From NCBI GenBank assembly GCA_019753105.1, contig JAIELJ010000004.1:62001-126000 (forward strand): 64,000 bases of DNA, in the 5' to 3' direction. This document shows, piece after piece, positions 35,411-44,173 of this stretch. The position numbers and the translations under genes are program-made. Position 1 is the first letter of the stretch, and the number at the start of each line of letters is the position of its first letter. This DNA is from Hyphomonadaceae bacterium (GTDB lineage: Bacteria; Pseudomonadota; Alphaproteobacteria; Caulobacterales; Aquidulcibacteraceae). The notes under the pieces were generated by a model. That model made no database searches. It saw nothing but the letters and a program-made list of their open reading frames with translations, and had not been told where the DNA came from.

Positions 35411-35620
35411 TTACGTGTTTTGACGTCTCATCGCGACGCGGAGCGCCCTGAGCCTAGTCCGTTGGTTTGGCGGCTCCAGTACATCTCGCGCTTCGATGAA
35501 GCCTTCGCGGTGAAGCGCGAGCTCAATAGCGTGGGGCGTCGCGAAACGTCCCGTCGCAGCAAGCTCGTCCGCGCGCCTGATGATGTAAGATCGTCGTGAC
35601 TCCTGAATTTCTCGTGGCAT
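35411..35620 (-). CDS. Small conserved hypothetical protein
   Basis: A 69-residue basic helical protein. The pattern MP-x-EI-x4-R-x-YI-x2-RA-x-ELA-x-TGRF-x5-IE-x2-L-x4-GF-x-EAR matches a short protein often seen in alphaproteobacterial genomes, of unknown function. AAGGTGAG precedes the ATG. It is a single-gene unit. Confidence 0.6.
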   Translation of the reverse strand: MPREIQESRRSYIIRRADELAATGRFATPHAIELALHREGFIEARDVLEPPNQRTRLRALRVAMRRQNT

Positions 35621-35963
35621 TTCTCACCTTACCTTGGAGCACCAGGTCAAAGAGCTGCCCTGTTTTTGCCTGAGGGTCTGTACGCTACTGTTCAGAGGAA
35701 CCGCGATGATATCCGGCGGTGACCGGTTTCGGCGAGATTGCGCCGTGGCGCCTCTGATGTGGTAACGGCAGGAATTGAGCGCGCCCCCGCCATTCGAGCA
35801 ATCGATGAATGCCCGGGCTGCGGCTCAACTCGCCGGTCTGCATCCAGTACAGTGCACTCTTGCATCAAGGTCAGGCGTTGGCTTCGAGCATGGCGGTGGC
35901 TCAAAGTGACTCGGTCTAGCGAAAACTGGTTTGTCGAAGCCCCCGGCGATCTTCAGCGTATAG
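35621..35963. other. No intact gene seen
   Basis: About 340 bp before the CPBP remnant. Frames are short and uneven in composition. It may hold decayed 5' sequence of that gene, but no recognisable piece could be placed. Confidence 0.35.
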
Positions 35964-36334
35964 AAGCTTGCTTTAGTGGTGTGGCGTACGCTCCCCACGC
36001 TGCACTACAGTCGGGGCCAGGAGCCGCGCATCACGGCCAGCGTCTTTCTGTTTTCAGCCTTCGCATGCCTTTGGGCGCTCAAGGCGCGCAATATCTGGGT
36101 GTCATGGGATGGCACGTAGGGTGGAATTGGCTGCTCGCGACGGGCTTTGAATTGCCGGTTACCGGACTTGACGCGGGCGTGTCGGCGCTTCTGGTGAAGC
36201 TTGTGCCCGACGGGCCGGATATCCTGACTGGTGGCTCGCAGGGGCCAGAAGGCAGCGTGGTTTGTTTGACGTTCTTTGTTGGCGCGATCGCAACGCTGCT
36301 CTGGCGGCTGCGGAACAGCGCCCAAGTCAGTTAG
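35964..36334 (+). pseudogene. CPBP-family protease remnant
   Basis: The C-terminal ~120 residues of a CPBP protein are spread over two frames. The first piece (LALVVWRTLPTLHYSR...FLFSAFACLWALKARNIWVS) carries the His of motif 2 and breaks near 36104. The second (MGWHVGWNWLLATGFELPVTG...ILTGGSQGPEG) carries the HxGWN motif in the next frame. The EExxxR motif and N-terminus are missing. The fold order matches the family, so this is a decayed gene and not two small genes. Confidence 0.65.
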
Positions 36335-36525
36335 CAAAACGGAACGCGCCTGAAATTCCTGCGACGACTTACGGCGAAATGGCAATATGTTGCTAAGTCA
36401 TTTGGCGACGATCGGGAGACTAGGCATTCGAGAAATTCGTCGCGGTGACGTACGCTGGCCCAGACTAGTCGGCGCCACCAGGCTGGGGCGGCGAAGGCCA
36501 TTCTGAAGCAGAGGCGCACAGACCC

Positions 36526-36957
36526 ATGTTCGCACCCGAAGTAGAGCGCTGGCTCAAGTCCAACAGCACGCCGCATTATCGGCAATTTGTCGAAGGCGCG
36601 CGGTCCGAGACCGCCACTCTGCTACAGGACATCGGAATCTCGGCCAACAGCGAACTCGCGCATTTCTACACCCGCTTCGGCGCGTGGACGTGCCGTGGCT
36701 GGTATGATCTCAACGAACCCGACCAGATCGCCGAGGCGACGCAGTACGCACAAGATGAGTTGGGCGTGCCGGCGGGTTTCGTCGCCTTAACCGGCTTTGA
36801 AGGCGAGGGCGTGGTGCTCTATGCGCTCAAAACTGGCGAGGTTTACGACGTAGAGCTTCACAGGTTGGAGCAATTGCTGGACGGATCGCTGGCGCCGATC
36901 GCGAGGACGTTTGAAGGCTACCTGCGATGGTGCATGAGTCAGCAGGAGAAGCGCTGA
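36526..36957 (+). CDS. SMI1/KNR4 (SUKH)-like protein
   Basis: A 143-residue protein whose pattern fits the SUKH superfamily: SELAHFYTRFGAW, GWYDLNEPDQIAEAT, a GFEGEGVVLYAL strand pair, GEVYDVELH and a C-terminal FEGYLRW helix. Such proteins often act as immunity factors to polymorphic toxins. No toxin gene is adjacent; the gene stands alone among degraded sequence, so it may be an orphan immunity gene. Confidence 0.65.
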   Translation: MFAPEVERWLKSNSTPHYRQFVEGARSETATLLQDIGISANSELAHFYTRFGAWTCRGWYDLNEPDQIAEATQYAQDELGVPAGFVALTGFEGEGVVLYALKTGEVYDVELHRLEQLLDGSLAPIARTFEGYLRWCMSQQEKR

Positions 36958-37104
36958 CCCTGATTCGCGTAAGGCAGTTTCCCGCGAACATAGGTCATTG
37001 CCGCACTCGTTAAGTCACGGTCCGCAATGGCCAGTCGCGAAACTCTGCCCGATGCCGTACGCTGGCCTTAGCGGCCCGCAGAAATAGGCCAATGATCCTC
37101 CGTG

Positions 37105-37437
37105 TCACCAGCTTGCCCCGTCGCACGTCTTGACTGGTGTCTCATCCCACGCGCCTAGCGGAAGCATCCGCGCGTTTACAGCCATGCGGTCGTAGCTTTT
37201 GTCCACCGCTACCCACCACATCAGGCATCGGCAGGTCTTGCAGTGGTGCATTTCTAACATTCGATCGCCGCGCATATAGACATCGGTCGGCCCAGTCGTC
37301 GTCACTTTCGTCGGCGCGTAATAGGCCCATAGCCCGCCTGAGCGGCGGCAGATGCCACAATTGCACTCCGTCACTTCGGCCAGCGCGCCATCCACGGTGT
37401 AGCGGACCGCGCCGCAATCGCATGTGCCTTCGAGCAT
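37105..37437 (-). CDS. GFA-family (Mss4-like) zinc protein
   Basis: A 110-residue protein with the zinc-binding pattern of the glutathione-dependent formaldehyde-activating family: CDCGAVRY, CNCGICRRSGG, then HHCKTCRCLMWW. Most family members have no proven enzyme activity. ATG 37437 is preferred over a TTG at 37464. It is divergent from the lipoprotein gene at 37639. Confidence 0.85.
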   Translation of the reverse strand: MLEGTCDCGAVRYTVDGALAEVTECNCGICRRSGGLWAYYAPTKVTTTGPTDVYMRGDRMLEMHHCKTCRCLMWWVAVDKSYDRMAVNARMLPLGAWDETPVKTCDGASW

Positions 37438-37638
37438 GGGCGTAGCTTTTCGAAAAGACGCCAAGTGTTAGAGAGATTTTGTACCTGAGAGAAATTGGCT
37501 ATCGCAAGGGTCGCATTTGACTGTCGCGTCTGAGCGCGGCGAAAAACCGACGCGCACCGGCTTGCGGTGGCTGACCTGATTGGTTTGAAATCTAGCGGTG
37601 CAGCGGCTCCGTCAACAGCCCGGCTGACCGAGGAAGAT

Positions 37639-38115
37639 ATGGCTATGGACAACCTGGACCGGCGTTCGTTGTTGTTGGCGCCGGCTGTACTTACGGCGTG
37701 CGCCAGCCAAACGGGCGCCGAGCCCCAAAGCGCAGAGTCCGTTCTCATCAGTTTTCTTCGAGCATTCGAAGATTGTGATCTTCCGAGGATGGAGGCCGCG
37801 TTCGCGGAGGACGCGACCTATTTTGACCGCGCACTGGCTACCGAAACACAGGACCTTTCCAGCTATCGGCGTGGCCGCGGCATGCCCGCCGGCATGCGCC
37901 GCCTCGCACAGCAATTGCCGACGACAAGGCCAGGACCGCCTTATCATCGACTGACGCCCGAAGATTTACTCATCCAGGAAGTGGGTGACGTTGCGGTGTG
38001 CAGCTTCCATTTGCCATCGCAAAGCGCCCTGGGACGACGCACAATCATTTTGCGAAGACGGGCTGGACGATGGAAGATTATGCACATTCACGCTTCCAAC
38101 ATCGAACAGGCCTGA
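37639..38115 (+). CDS. NTF2-like (SnoaL/DUF4440-type) lipoprotein
   Basis: A 158-residue protein with an N-terminal signal and lipobox-like VLTAC (DRRSLLLAPAVLTAC), followed by an NTF2-fold pattern: helix SVLISFLRAFEDCDLPRMEAAFAEDATYF, and terminal strands ending GRWKIMHIHAS. GAGGAAG precedes ATG 37639. Members bind small molecules or act as enzymes in many pathways; nothing here fixes the ligand. Likely anchored to a membrane facing the periplasm. Confidence 0.68.
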   Translation: MAMDNLDRRSLLLAPAVLTACASQTGAEPQSAESVLISFLRAFEDCDLPRMEAAFAEDATYFDRALATETQDLSSYRRGRGMPAGMRRLAQQLPTTRPGPPYHRLTPEDLLIQEVGDVAVCSFHLPSQSALGRRTIILRRRAGRWKIMHIHASNIEQA

Positions 38116-38230
38116 CCCACAGTGGCCCAACGCTGTCGCGGGATTGCGCGTGCGACTTTGGCTCCCACCGGCAATGCCGCAACTGGAGCTCGCACACGCG
38201 CAAGCGTCGGCAAAAGCAATGTTTCAGCCG

Positions 38231-38740
38231 CTAGTGCTTGCCGGTCCTGAAGTCAGCTGGGATCGGACAATTGGTGCAGACGCGATCATCGCACAGGCGA
38301 CAAAGGGTGCGGCGCTGAAGATCTGAGGTTTCCATCGATGACAGCACCTTGTGCAGCAGCGCCGCCAAGGTTTCCTGCTCTGGCCCAGTCAGCGGCAGCA
38401 GCAGCGGTCGGATCACGGCAAGGCGTCCCTTGAGCAAGTGTTCGCGCAGGGTTTTGCCGCGGCGGGTAAGATAAAGGGCGATCGCGCGTTGGTCGCGGCC
38501 CTTGCGACGTTCAACGAGGCCGTCGGCAACAAGCCGATCGATCAAGCGAACCGAACCAGGGTGGGATAGACCAAGGATGCGCCGCAATTGGTCGTTGGAT
38601 GGGCCAAGGCCGTATCCGATGACGACGACAGCGGCGGGGGTCTCGCCGGCGTGACTGAGGATGGCGCGCGCCATTTCCTCGATCCGGTCGGCGACGAGGA
38701 GCCCCACGACGCCCAAGAGATTAGCGGTACGGTCAACCAT
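38231..38740 (-). CDS. MarR-family transcriptional regulator
   Basis: A 169-residue MarR protein: winged helix with QLRRILGLSHPGSVRLIDRLVADGLVERRKGRDQRAIALYLT, flanked by dimerisation helices, and a Cys-rich tail (CRLCDDRVCTNC) unusual for the family that might sense oxidation or bind metal. It is divergent from an NTF2-like gene, with two palindromes in the 91-bp gap. ATG 38740 has GGGAG immediately adjacent, which is tight, so translation may be weak. Confidence 0.88.
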   Translation of the reverse strand: MVDRTANLLGVVGLLVADRIEEMARAILSHAGETPAAVVVIGYGLGPSNDQLRRILGLSHPGSVRLIDRLVADGLVERRKGRDQRAIALYLTRRGKTLREHLLKGRLAVIRPLLLPLTGPEQETLAALLHKVLSSMETSDLQRRTLCRLCDDRVCTNCPIPADFRTGKH

Positions 38741-38751
38741 CTCCCGATTAT

Positions 38752-38768
38752 ATGTGCGCCCCGCACAT
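38752..38768. promoter_or_regulatory. MarR operator, proximal site
   Basis: ATGTGCG-CCC-CGCACAT, an inverted repeat with a three-base centre, lies 12 bp upstream of the MarR start. It shares its half-site with the second palindrome 30 bp away. Confidence 0.65.
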
Positions 38769-38781
38769 TTACAACTTGACC

Positions 38782-38802
38782 TTATGTGCGCTGCGCACAT
38801 AA
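38782..38802. promoter_or_regulatory. MarR operator, distal site
   Basis: A 21-bp perfect palindrome with arms TTATGTGCGC and GCGCACATAA around a single T, 30 bp before the NTF2-like gene. Together with the proximal site it should let the MarR protein repress both divergent genes. Confidence 0.7.
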
Positions 38803-38831
38803 TTGCCTCAAGTCCCGCAATGGAGAGCAGC

Positions 38832-39233
38832 ATGTCCGACATCGCGTCCCTTACGCCTGAACACCGGGATTTCTACGAGCGCTTCAAGTCGTTTTGGGCT
38901 GCGCCCAGCGGTCCGCGCGTGGCCGAGCTCATAGCGCCCGACGCCAAGATTCACTTCACCGGCAATCCGACGATGTCTGGGGCTGAGTATGTCGACTACA
39001 TGAGCGGTATGCTTGCTGCGTTCCCCGGCATGACCGTGACACCTCTCGACTGCGCCGGAAACGGCGACATGCTCTATATTGCATGGGAGACCTCAAGCCT
39101 CATTCATGGCAAGCCGCGCGAGTTTCTCGGCGTCGATCGCTTTCGGATCGTCAATGGCATGGCTGTCGAGGAGCAGGTCATTTTTGATTCAGCCGTGCTT
39201 CAGCCGGAAGGCCGGCCTGGCATCGATCACTGA
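38832..39233 (+). CDS. SnoaL-like NTF2-fold protein
   Basis: A 133-residue protein of the SnoaL/NTF2 type: helix HRDFYERFKSFWAAPSGPRVAELIAPDAKIHFTG, SGAEYVDYMSGMLAAFPGMTVTPLD, then strands DMLYIAWETSS and a VDRFRIVNGMAVEEQVIFD end. GGAG precedes ATG 38832. It is divergent from the MarR gene across two operators, so it is probably the regulated target. It may be a detoxifying isomerase or cyclase; substrate unknown. Confidence 0.8.
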   Translation: MSDIASLTPEHRDFYERFKSFWAAPSGPRVAELIAPDAKIHFTGNPTMSGAEYVDYMSGMLAAFPGMTVTPLDCAGNGDMLYIAWETSSLIHGKPREFLGVDRFRIVNGMAVEEQVIFDSAVLQPEGRPGIDH

Positions 39234-39408
39234 TGAACCCGCAAGCGCTCGACAAGGGAACTTCGCCGCACTTCACTCGGGCTAGTGGACGCAAAAATGG
39301 CCCGAAGAATGACCCTCCGTCGAAATCCATTCCCGGCGATGGCTGGGCCGAATAGAGCACCATCACCGCGGCCAGCCTTTTGAACGACAAGGGATAGATA
39401 CGAGGTGT

Positions 39409-40650
39409 CTATTCCGACGACCGTCGTGGGATGAATGCTTGCGCGATTCGGTCAGTCGCTAACACGAGATCGTCGACGCTCGTTGCGCCCTTGTTCATCA
39501 TCAGCGATATAACGATCCCGTATTCTGGAAAAACCACGAAAACGGAACTGCTGCCGACCGCCGTGCCGGCGTGATGGTGCGCGATCGTTGTGAGTGCGCC
39601 GTCGTAAAGCGTCCATTCGCCGGTGCGCCAACCAAGCGCGTAGTACGCCCCGCCGTGCGCATTGCGCCCGCCTTCGGGCACTGTGACAAGCATTGCCCTG
39701 GTTGCGGCGGAGAGCAGCCGATCGTCCAGCATAGCGGCGCCGAAGCGCACCATATCAGTCGGCGTCGAGAGCAGCCCGCCAGACGGCCAGCGGATGCTGT
39801 TGTCGACCGGGAACGCGCGCTTGTAGCTCCCATCCTCGACCTCGTAGAACGTTGCACGATCCGATTCAGCGCCCGCGACCGAGTCGAGACCACTTTGTGT
39901 CATGCCAAGCGGCGCGAAAACGGCGCGTTGAAGATAAGCGCCGAAGTCTTCACCGCTGGCGTGCTCTACAGCAGCGCCTGCCAAGTTGTAGCCGAGACTC
40001 GTATAGGCGAAGCTGGTGTCCGGCTGAAACATGAGCGGCGCGTCGGCGATCAAGTCGATCGCCGCCTCGACGTCGGCGAAACGGCGCTGGTTCAAGTGTT
40101 CCCAAGCTGGGAAGCAGAAGCACATGCCATAATCACGCAAGCCCGCGCGGTGACTCATCACTTGGCGCAATGTTATCGGCCAGCGCTTCTGAGGAAAACG
40201 CGGGACATAAGTTTGGATCGGCGCATCGAGATTGAGGCGTTGTTGATCGATCAATGTAGCGACCGCAACGGCAGTGACCGCCTTTGACGTGCTGCCCAGG
40301 CGAAACCGTGTCGAGAGTTCCGCAGGCCGCAACGCTTCGACGTCGGCGTAGCCCACGACAGAGCGCCAAACGATCGCGCCATTGATTGAGACCGCCGCCG
40401 AAAGCGCCGGCGCCTGAAGCTCGGCGCGCGCGGCCTCCAGTGCGGCCTGCGCCGCGCGGGCCTGTTCGCCGTAGCGCCGATCAACCACTTCCGACTGAAC
40501 TGGATACGCGCCCGCCGGCAACGTCGACCAATCCAGACGATAGACAAAAACCGGCTCGAATAGCTTATATGCGATCGGCACAGTCACCGTGATCACGCCC
40601 AGGAGAAGCGCAATCCCGAGCAATCGGCGCTTTGACTTGGTCTTGCTCAT
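39409..40650 (-). CDS. Serine hydrolase (class C beta-lactamase/PBP-like), membrane-anchored
   Basis: A 413-residue protein with an uncleaved-type N-terminal helix ([19 protein letters not shown]) and a beta-lactamase fold: S120-T-S-K123 nucleophile motif, [10 protein letters not shown], and a second motif around YTSLGYN. It likely acts in the periplasm on peptidoglycan stems, D-amino-acid peptides or esters. It overlaps the XRE gene by 4 bp (ATGA) and is last in a three-gene unit with that regulator and a membrane protein. Confidence 0.88.
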   Translation of the reverse strand: MSKTKSKRRLLGIALLLGVITVTVPIAYKLFEPVFVYRLDWSTLPAGAYPVQSEVVDRRYGEQARAAQAALEAARAELQAPALSAAVSINGAIVWRSVVGYADVEALRPAELSTRFRLGSTSKAVTAVAVATLIDQQRLNLDAPIQTYVPRFPQKRWPITLRQVMSHRAGLRDYGMCFCFPAWEHLNQRRFADVEAAIDLIADAPLMFQPDTSFAYTSLGYNLAGAAVEHASGEDFGAYLQRAVFAPLGMTQSGLDSVAGAESDRATFYEVEDGSYKRAFPVDNSIRWPSGGLLSTPTDMVRFGAAMLDDRLLSAATRAMLVTVPEGGRNAHGGAYYALGWRTGEWTLYDGALTTIAHHHAGTAVGSSSVFVVFPEYGIVISLMMNKGATSVDDLVLATDRIAQAFIPRRSSE

Positions 40651-40892
40651 TGGTTCTTCCTCGTTGCGCTCTCTGGCTGCGTTCCGTTCCAAAAGAAGAG
40701 GTCGTCGACGCCGCAGCCGAAGACGCCCGCCAAGCGCATGGCGAGCTCCAGCGATGGCGCGTAGCGGCCTGTCTCCAGCGCCACGATCGTCTGACGTGTG
40801 ACGCCGACGGCCTGGGCTAAGGTTTGCTGCGTCATCTGCCCATGATCAAAACGCATACGCCGCAAGTGGTTGCCGATCGGCGGGGCGGTCAT
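40647..40892 (-). CDS. XRE-family regulator
   Basis: An 81-residue Cro/CI-type protein: [51 protein letters not shown]. This short type usually ends with a D-LFF segment, as here. It overlaps the membrane-protein gene by 4 bp and the hydrolase gene by 4 bp. Such XRE genes coupled to a membrane partner are a common bacterial module; the partner may sense the signal. Confidence 0.88.
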   Translation of the reverse strand: MTAPPIGNHLRRMRFDHGQMTQQTLAQAVGVTRQTIVALETGRYAPSLELAMRLAGVFGCGVDDLFFWNGTQPESATRKNQ

Positions 40893-41503
40893 TGCTCCCC
40901 GCCTGCGGCCGCTTGTGCATCGCGCGCGTAGGCGATGAGCTGCGCCAAATACTGCGCCAGCGCCGAAATCACGATGAGCGCGATGAGCAAATTGGCGATG
41001 AAGAAGTGAGAAAACGGCGCGCGCAAGTCCGGCGGCGCAAAGCCGAGGAAGAATAGCAGGATGAGAAGCTCCACGATAAGCGTCGTGTAACTCACGCGTA
41101 ACCCCGCGGCAGCGAATCCGCGATCGCGTTCATCGCGCTCCCGATCGCCGCCGTGAAATACCAAAGCGCTGACGACGATCGCCGCCAGAATGGTCCAGGA
41201 ATCTGTCGCCAGCGAATTGCCGCTGCCGACGTGAAGGTCGATGCTTGGATGAGCGAGCGAGGTCAGCATGTGACCACACCCGATCGCAGCGCTCGCAAGC
41301 CTATGCCACACGACGCGTTCGGGACCGCTTGGATCCGCGCCGTGCTGCTTGAGGCGCTCCCAACGCAAGCGCGCTGCGACGGCCCAACCAAGCAGGACGG
41401 CTGCGCCAATCCATCCGGTGGAGACGCCATAGTTGATCGAGATCCAAGCGAGCACCCAGCCCAAGCCCAACGCTGCGGCGGAAAATCCGATCACTTTGAG
41501 CAA
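40889..41503 (-). CDS. Membrane partner protein of the XRE regulator
   Basis: A 204-residue integral membrane protein with about five helices and a cytosolic RERDERDRG loop after the third, a layout like DUF2178-type partners of small XRE regulators. It is the first gene of the unit with the XRE regulator and serine hydrolase. A role in sequestering or controlling the XRE protein is inference from this recurring pairing. Confidence 0.7.
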   Translation of the reverse strand: MLKVIGFSAAALGLGWVLAWISINYGVSTGWIGAAVLLGWAVAARLRWERLKQHGADPSGPERVVWHRLASAAIGCGHMLTSLAHPSIDLHVGSGNSLATDSWTILAAIVVSALVFHGGDRERDERDRGFAAAGLRVSYTTLIVELLILLFFLGFAPPDLRAPFSHFFIANLLIALIVISALAQYLAQLIAYARDAQAAAGGEQ

Positions 41504-42069
41504 TGAGACACCCTTCCCTCAGCATGTCTGGTATAGAAGACATAATGTCCGGTCAAGCGGACCTTTCGGTTCGATACCTTGGGCTGGGTCGCATTGCTGA
41601 TCGGCGCGCCACTGTTTCCGCGCCGCTTCCGTTAGGTGGCGGCTTCTTCGGCGATGGCCGCTGTCGCGTCATCACGGCTGTTCGGCGACAACGCCGTTTC
41701 GGAGTGCGGGTGGGACCAGGTCGTTCGACGGCCCAAGGCGGCCACGAGCTTTTTGATGCTGAACATGCGCCAGATTTTCTTTGTCTGGCCCGAGATCTGC
41801 GCGTTGACGCCCACTTGGGTTGTGGTCAGTGCAAGCGCCTCACTTAGGCTTCACGCAAGTACGCGCCGCTCGTCCTCGTCTGAGCCAATCAAAATGACCT
41901 TTCTAATCTTGCCACCTGAAGGAGGAGAGAGGTCATTGGCGCCGCCGGTGACGTTGGCCGCGCGCGGCGCACCCCCTCGCAAGTGTAGGCGCCTCACAAA
42001 TGCCGGCGGAGCATCCCAAGGGGACGCTGTCCGAGGCATCGATAGGGGCACGCCGGGCCGGCGTGGATG
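41504..42069. other. 566-bp region without a convincing gene
   Basis: All frames here have uneven composition and no recognisable family. One - strand frame at 41632-41766 (MFSIKKLVAALGRR...) is the most protein-like but has no ribosome site. Promoter sequences for the 41503 unit must lie at its left end. Confidence 0.35.
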
Positions 42070-42453
42070 TCAGGCGCTCAGTATCAGGGCGGTCGCAGCG
42101 AACGCGCCTATGAGAACGAGCAGCGGCCAGCCGATGTGTCGGCCGTGACTCGCGAACGCATCGATTAAGCCGGCGCCCCCAATGCCGATCGCGGTTACAG
42201 CGAGCAATGCAGTTGCGCTTCGATCGTTTGCGCCAAGGCTTGACCAAAGGGCCACGGCGATGACCAGAAAAAGAACAGACATGAAGTGCCAAACGCCCCG
42301 TAGAAGCAAGCGCGCGAGGTCGTCTGCGAGGAGCCCATGTCTCTCGAGAAGCAACGGCCCGATCAGCCGCCGCTCACCCAGCAGGGAATGCACAAACGCC
42401 GTTGCCAAGAGCGAGACGATGCATAGCAACGTGAAGACATCCTCCGGGCTCAT
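42070..42453 (-). CDS. Small membrane protein
   Basis: A 127-residue protein with four predicted helices (FTLLCIVSLLATAFVHSLL, GVWHFMSVLFLVIAVALW, ALLAVTAIGIGGAGLI, WPLLVLIGAFAATALIL). The conserved-looking His residues in HSLLGERR and VWHFM could bind a cofactor. No family is named. It follows the cytochrome b-like gene on the same strand after 127 bp and is probably its operon partner. Confidence 0.65.
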   Translation of the reverse strand: MSPEDVFTLLCIVSLLATAFVHSLLGERRLIGPLLLERHGLLADDLARLLLRGVWHFMSVLFLVIAVALWSSLGANDRSATALLAVTAIGIGGAGLIDAFASHGRHIGWPLLVLIGAFAATALILSA

Positions 42454-42580
42454 AAGGACACTTTCTTGATGGAGGGCGTCACCGCAAAAAGGCTTCCAGC
42501 GCGCTGAACACATCCCGCGTGCGCTCCGCGATCGGGCTGGGGCGTGCGCCGAGGGAAGAGTGCAGATGTCAACAGATCTG

Positions 42581-43231
42581 TCACCGAAAGAGCGCTCCAA
42601 AGAAAGCGCCATAGCTCGACGGGATGTCCACGCGCGCAAGGACGCCGGCGAGCATGAGCGAGATGAGCACGCCTGCGACTGTCCCCCCAGCAATGCACCC
42701 TGTGAGCACTGCGTTTCGGACCCGCCCGTCGAGCCGCCAATAGAGCGCGCAACCAACATGTGTTGTGAGCGCGATAACCGCCAGCGTGTAATAGGGCGCA
42801 AAGAACAGCCACCAAGCGTGCGTGTGAAAGCCTGCGGCTGCAAAGCGAAAGTCGGTGTCGATCCCCGCCATCCGTCCAGCCAAAACAGCACCCACATGGA
42901 TCGCAAGAAAGCCCAGCAGGACAGCACCGGATGCAAGTTGAAGCGTGGCTACCATTCCTTTGCGGGCGCGCCAGCGGCGACGCAAAAGCAGAGCCCCGCT
43001 CGTCATCTGCCAGGCCACCATGGCGAGCAGCGTCGCCTCGACGAGGGGGGCGCGATAGACGCGCCGCGCGGCCGTCATATATGTCAGATGCACGTTCTCG
43101 CCAGCGAGCCCGGCGAGATGATTGGCAATGTGCACGACAAGAAACACCCCAAGCAAGAACGCTGACACGCGGTGAAGTGTTCGAAGTCGCGGCGTTCGGT
43201 CTGCATTGGCGGCGACGCGCGGCGGCTTCAT
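42581..43231 (-). CDS. Cytochrome b-like membrane protein (SdhC/FrdC-type fold)
   Basis: A 216-residue protein with five or six helices and well-placed His residues (LHRVSAF, VVHIANHL, AIHVGAVL, TTHVGCAL), consistent with a di-haem cytochrome b of the succinate dehydrogenase/fumarate reductase type. No flavoprotein or iron-sulphur subunit is near, so it is not a complete dehydrogenase. It is divergent from a TetR gene with two palindromes between, so its expression is probably repressed by that protein. Confidence 0.68.
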   Translation of the reverse strand: MKPPRVAANADRTPRLRTLHRVSAFLLGVFLVVHIANHLAGLAGENVHLTYMTAARRVYRAPLVEATLLAMVAWQMTSGALLLRRRWRARKGMVATLQLASGAVLLGFLAIHVGAVLAGRMAGIDTDFRFAAAGFHTHAWWLFFAPYYTLAVIALTTHVGCALYWRLDGRVRNAVLTGCIAGGTVAGVLISLMLAGVLARVDIPSSYGAFFGALFR

Positions 43232-43318
43232 GGCCCAACTCCCACGAGCGCGCTCAACGCGCCAAGAACGTCCATAGCGGCAAAGCGAACGCTCTCTGCA
43301 GCGCTGTTTGGCCACGTC

Positions 43319-43334
43319 CATACGGGGCCGTATG
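43319..43334. promoter_or_regulatory. TetR operator, site 1
   Basis: CATACGG-GG-CCGTATG is a perfect 16-bp palindrome in the gap between the cytochrome b-like gene and the TetR gene. Confidence 0.65.
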
Positions 43335-43364
43335 TTAGGATTCGGGCTTTGACTTGCGCAACAC

Positions 43365-43380
43365 CATACGGGTGCGTATG
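43365..43380. promoter_or_regulatory. TetR operator, site 2
   Basis: CATACG-GGTG-CGTATG repeats the half-site of site 1 with the same 16-bp length, 46 bp further on and ending 8 bp before the TetR start, so it should block that gene's own translation start region. Confidence 0.65.
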
Positions 43381-43388
43381 TTTGACGC

Positions 43389-44030
43389 ATGACGGCACGA
43401 GCCAATCAGCCAAAAGCCAAGCGCGAAGGTCGTATCCTGCGCCTCTCTGCCGAGGACTGGGTTGCGGCGGGCTTCCGCGCGCTGGTGGCCGGCGGAGCCA
43501 GCGCGCTCAAGGTCGAGCCTCTGTCACGCAGTCTTGGCGCAACTAAGGGATCTTTTTACTGGCATTTTTCCGACGGCGCCGATCTGCGGACGCAAATGAT
43601 CAAGCTCTGGCGGCGGCTTGGCGAAGCTGAAATTACGGGCGCAATCCGTGCGCGTGGTTTAAAGGGACGCGCTGCACTTGCGGCCCTCATCGAACGCATT
43701 TCGGTCGTGCCGCACGACCAATTGGGCGGCGCAGCGGTGGAGCCGGCGATCAGGGCGTGGGCGCTTGAAGACTTGGTCGTGGCGCGCGCCGTCGCCGATA
43801 TGGACAAGCTGCGAATAGATGTGCTGCGAGAGTTCTTTGCCCAGACAGGCCTAACGACCGCGCAGGCGATGCTGAAGGCCAAGATTTTTTACGCCTCGGT
43901 CGTGGGGCTGGAAATGCTCCGTCTTACAAGCGGCGCCGATATGCGCGCCTGCCTTATGGCTGAGCTCGACACATTGTTGGCCGCGCCACGGCAAGGGCCG
44001 AAGCGCCCCAAAAGAGCGAGGACTGATTGA
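43389..44030 (+). CDS. TetR/AcrR-family transcriptional regulator
   Basis: A 213-residue regulator. The N-terminal domain has the TetR helix-turn-helix (SALKVEPLSRSLGATKGSFYWHFSDGADLRTQMI). The C-terminal ~140 helical residues form the ligand/dimer domain. Two 16-bp palindromes lie between it and the divergent cytochrome b-like gene. The inducer is unknown. Confidence 0.9.
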   Translation: MTARANQPKAKREGRILRLSAEDWVAAGFRALVAGGASALKVEPLSRSLGATKGSFYWHFSDGADLRTQMIKLWRRLGEAEITGAIRARGLKGRAALAALIERISVVPHDQLGGAAVEPAIRAWALEDLVVARAVADMDKLRIDVLREFFAQTGLTTAQAMLKAKIFYASVVGLEMLRLTSGADMRACLMAELDTLLAAPRQGPKRPKRARTD

Positions 44031-44173
44031 CCAGCTGACTAAGCGCGGCCGCCGTGCAGTTCGCCAGAAGGGCTGCATGCTCGGCTGGCTCAAAGCCGGT
44101 AATCGCGCGGTCGCAAAGACCAAGCTTGATCGATGCCTATGGCGGCGTTGGCCGAGCGCGCGCCTGCTGCGGT

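Noticed and set aside
35738-36334. A 198-residue intact protein
   Set aside because: Only its last ~80 residues match a family (CPBP), and the matching upstream piece is in another frame, so it is a pseudogene.
39571-40287. 238-codon frame antisense to the serine hydrolase
   Set aside because: Shadow frame opposite a well-supported gene.
41636-42148. 170-codon + strand frame in the 566-bp gap
   Set aside because: Composition is irregular, with no ribosome site or recognisable family, and it is antisense to a real membrane-protein gene at its end.
42450-43238. 262-codon - strand frame overlapping the cytochrome b gene
   Set aside because: The competing frame encodes clear membrane helices with haem-type His; this one is Arg/Pro-rich.
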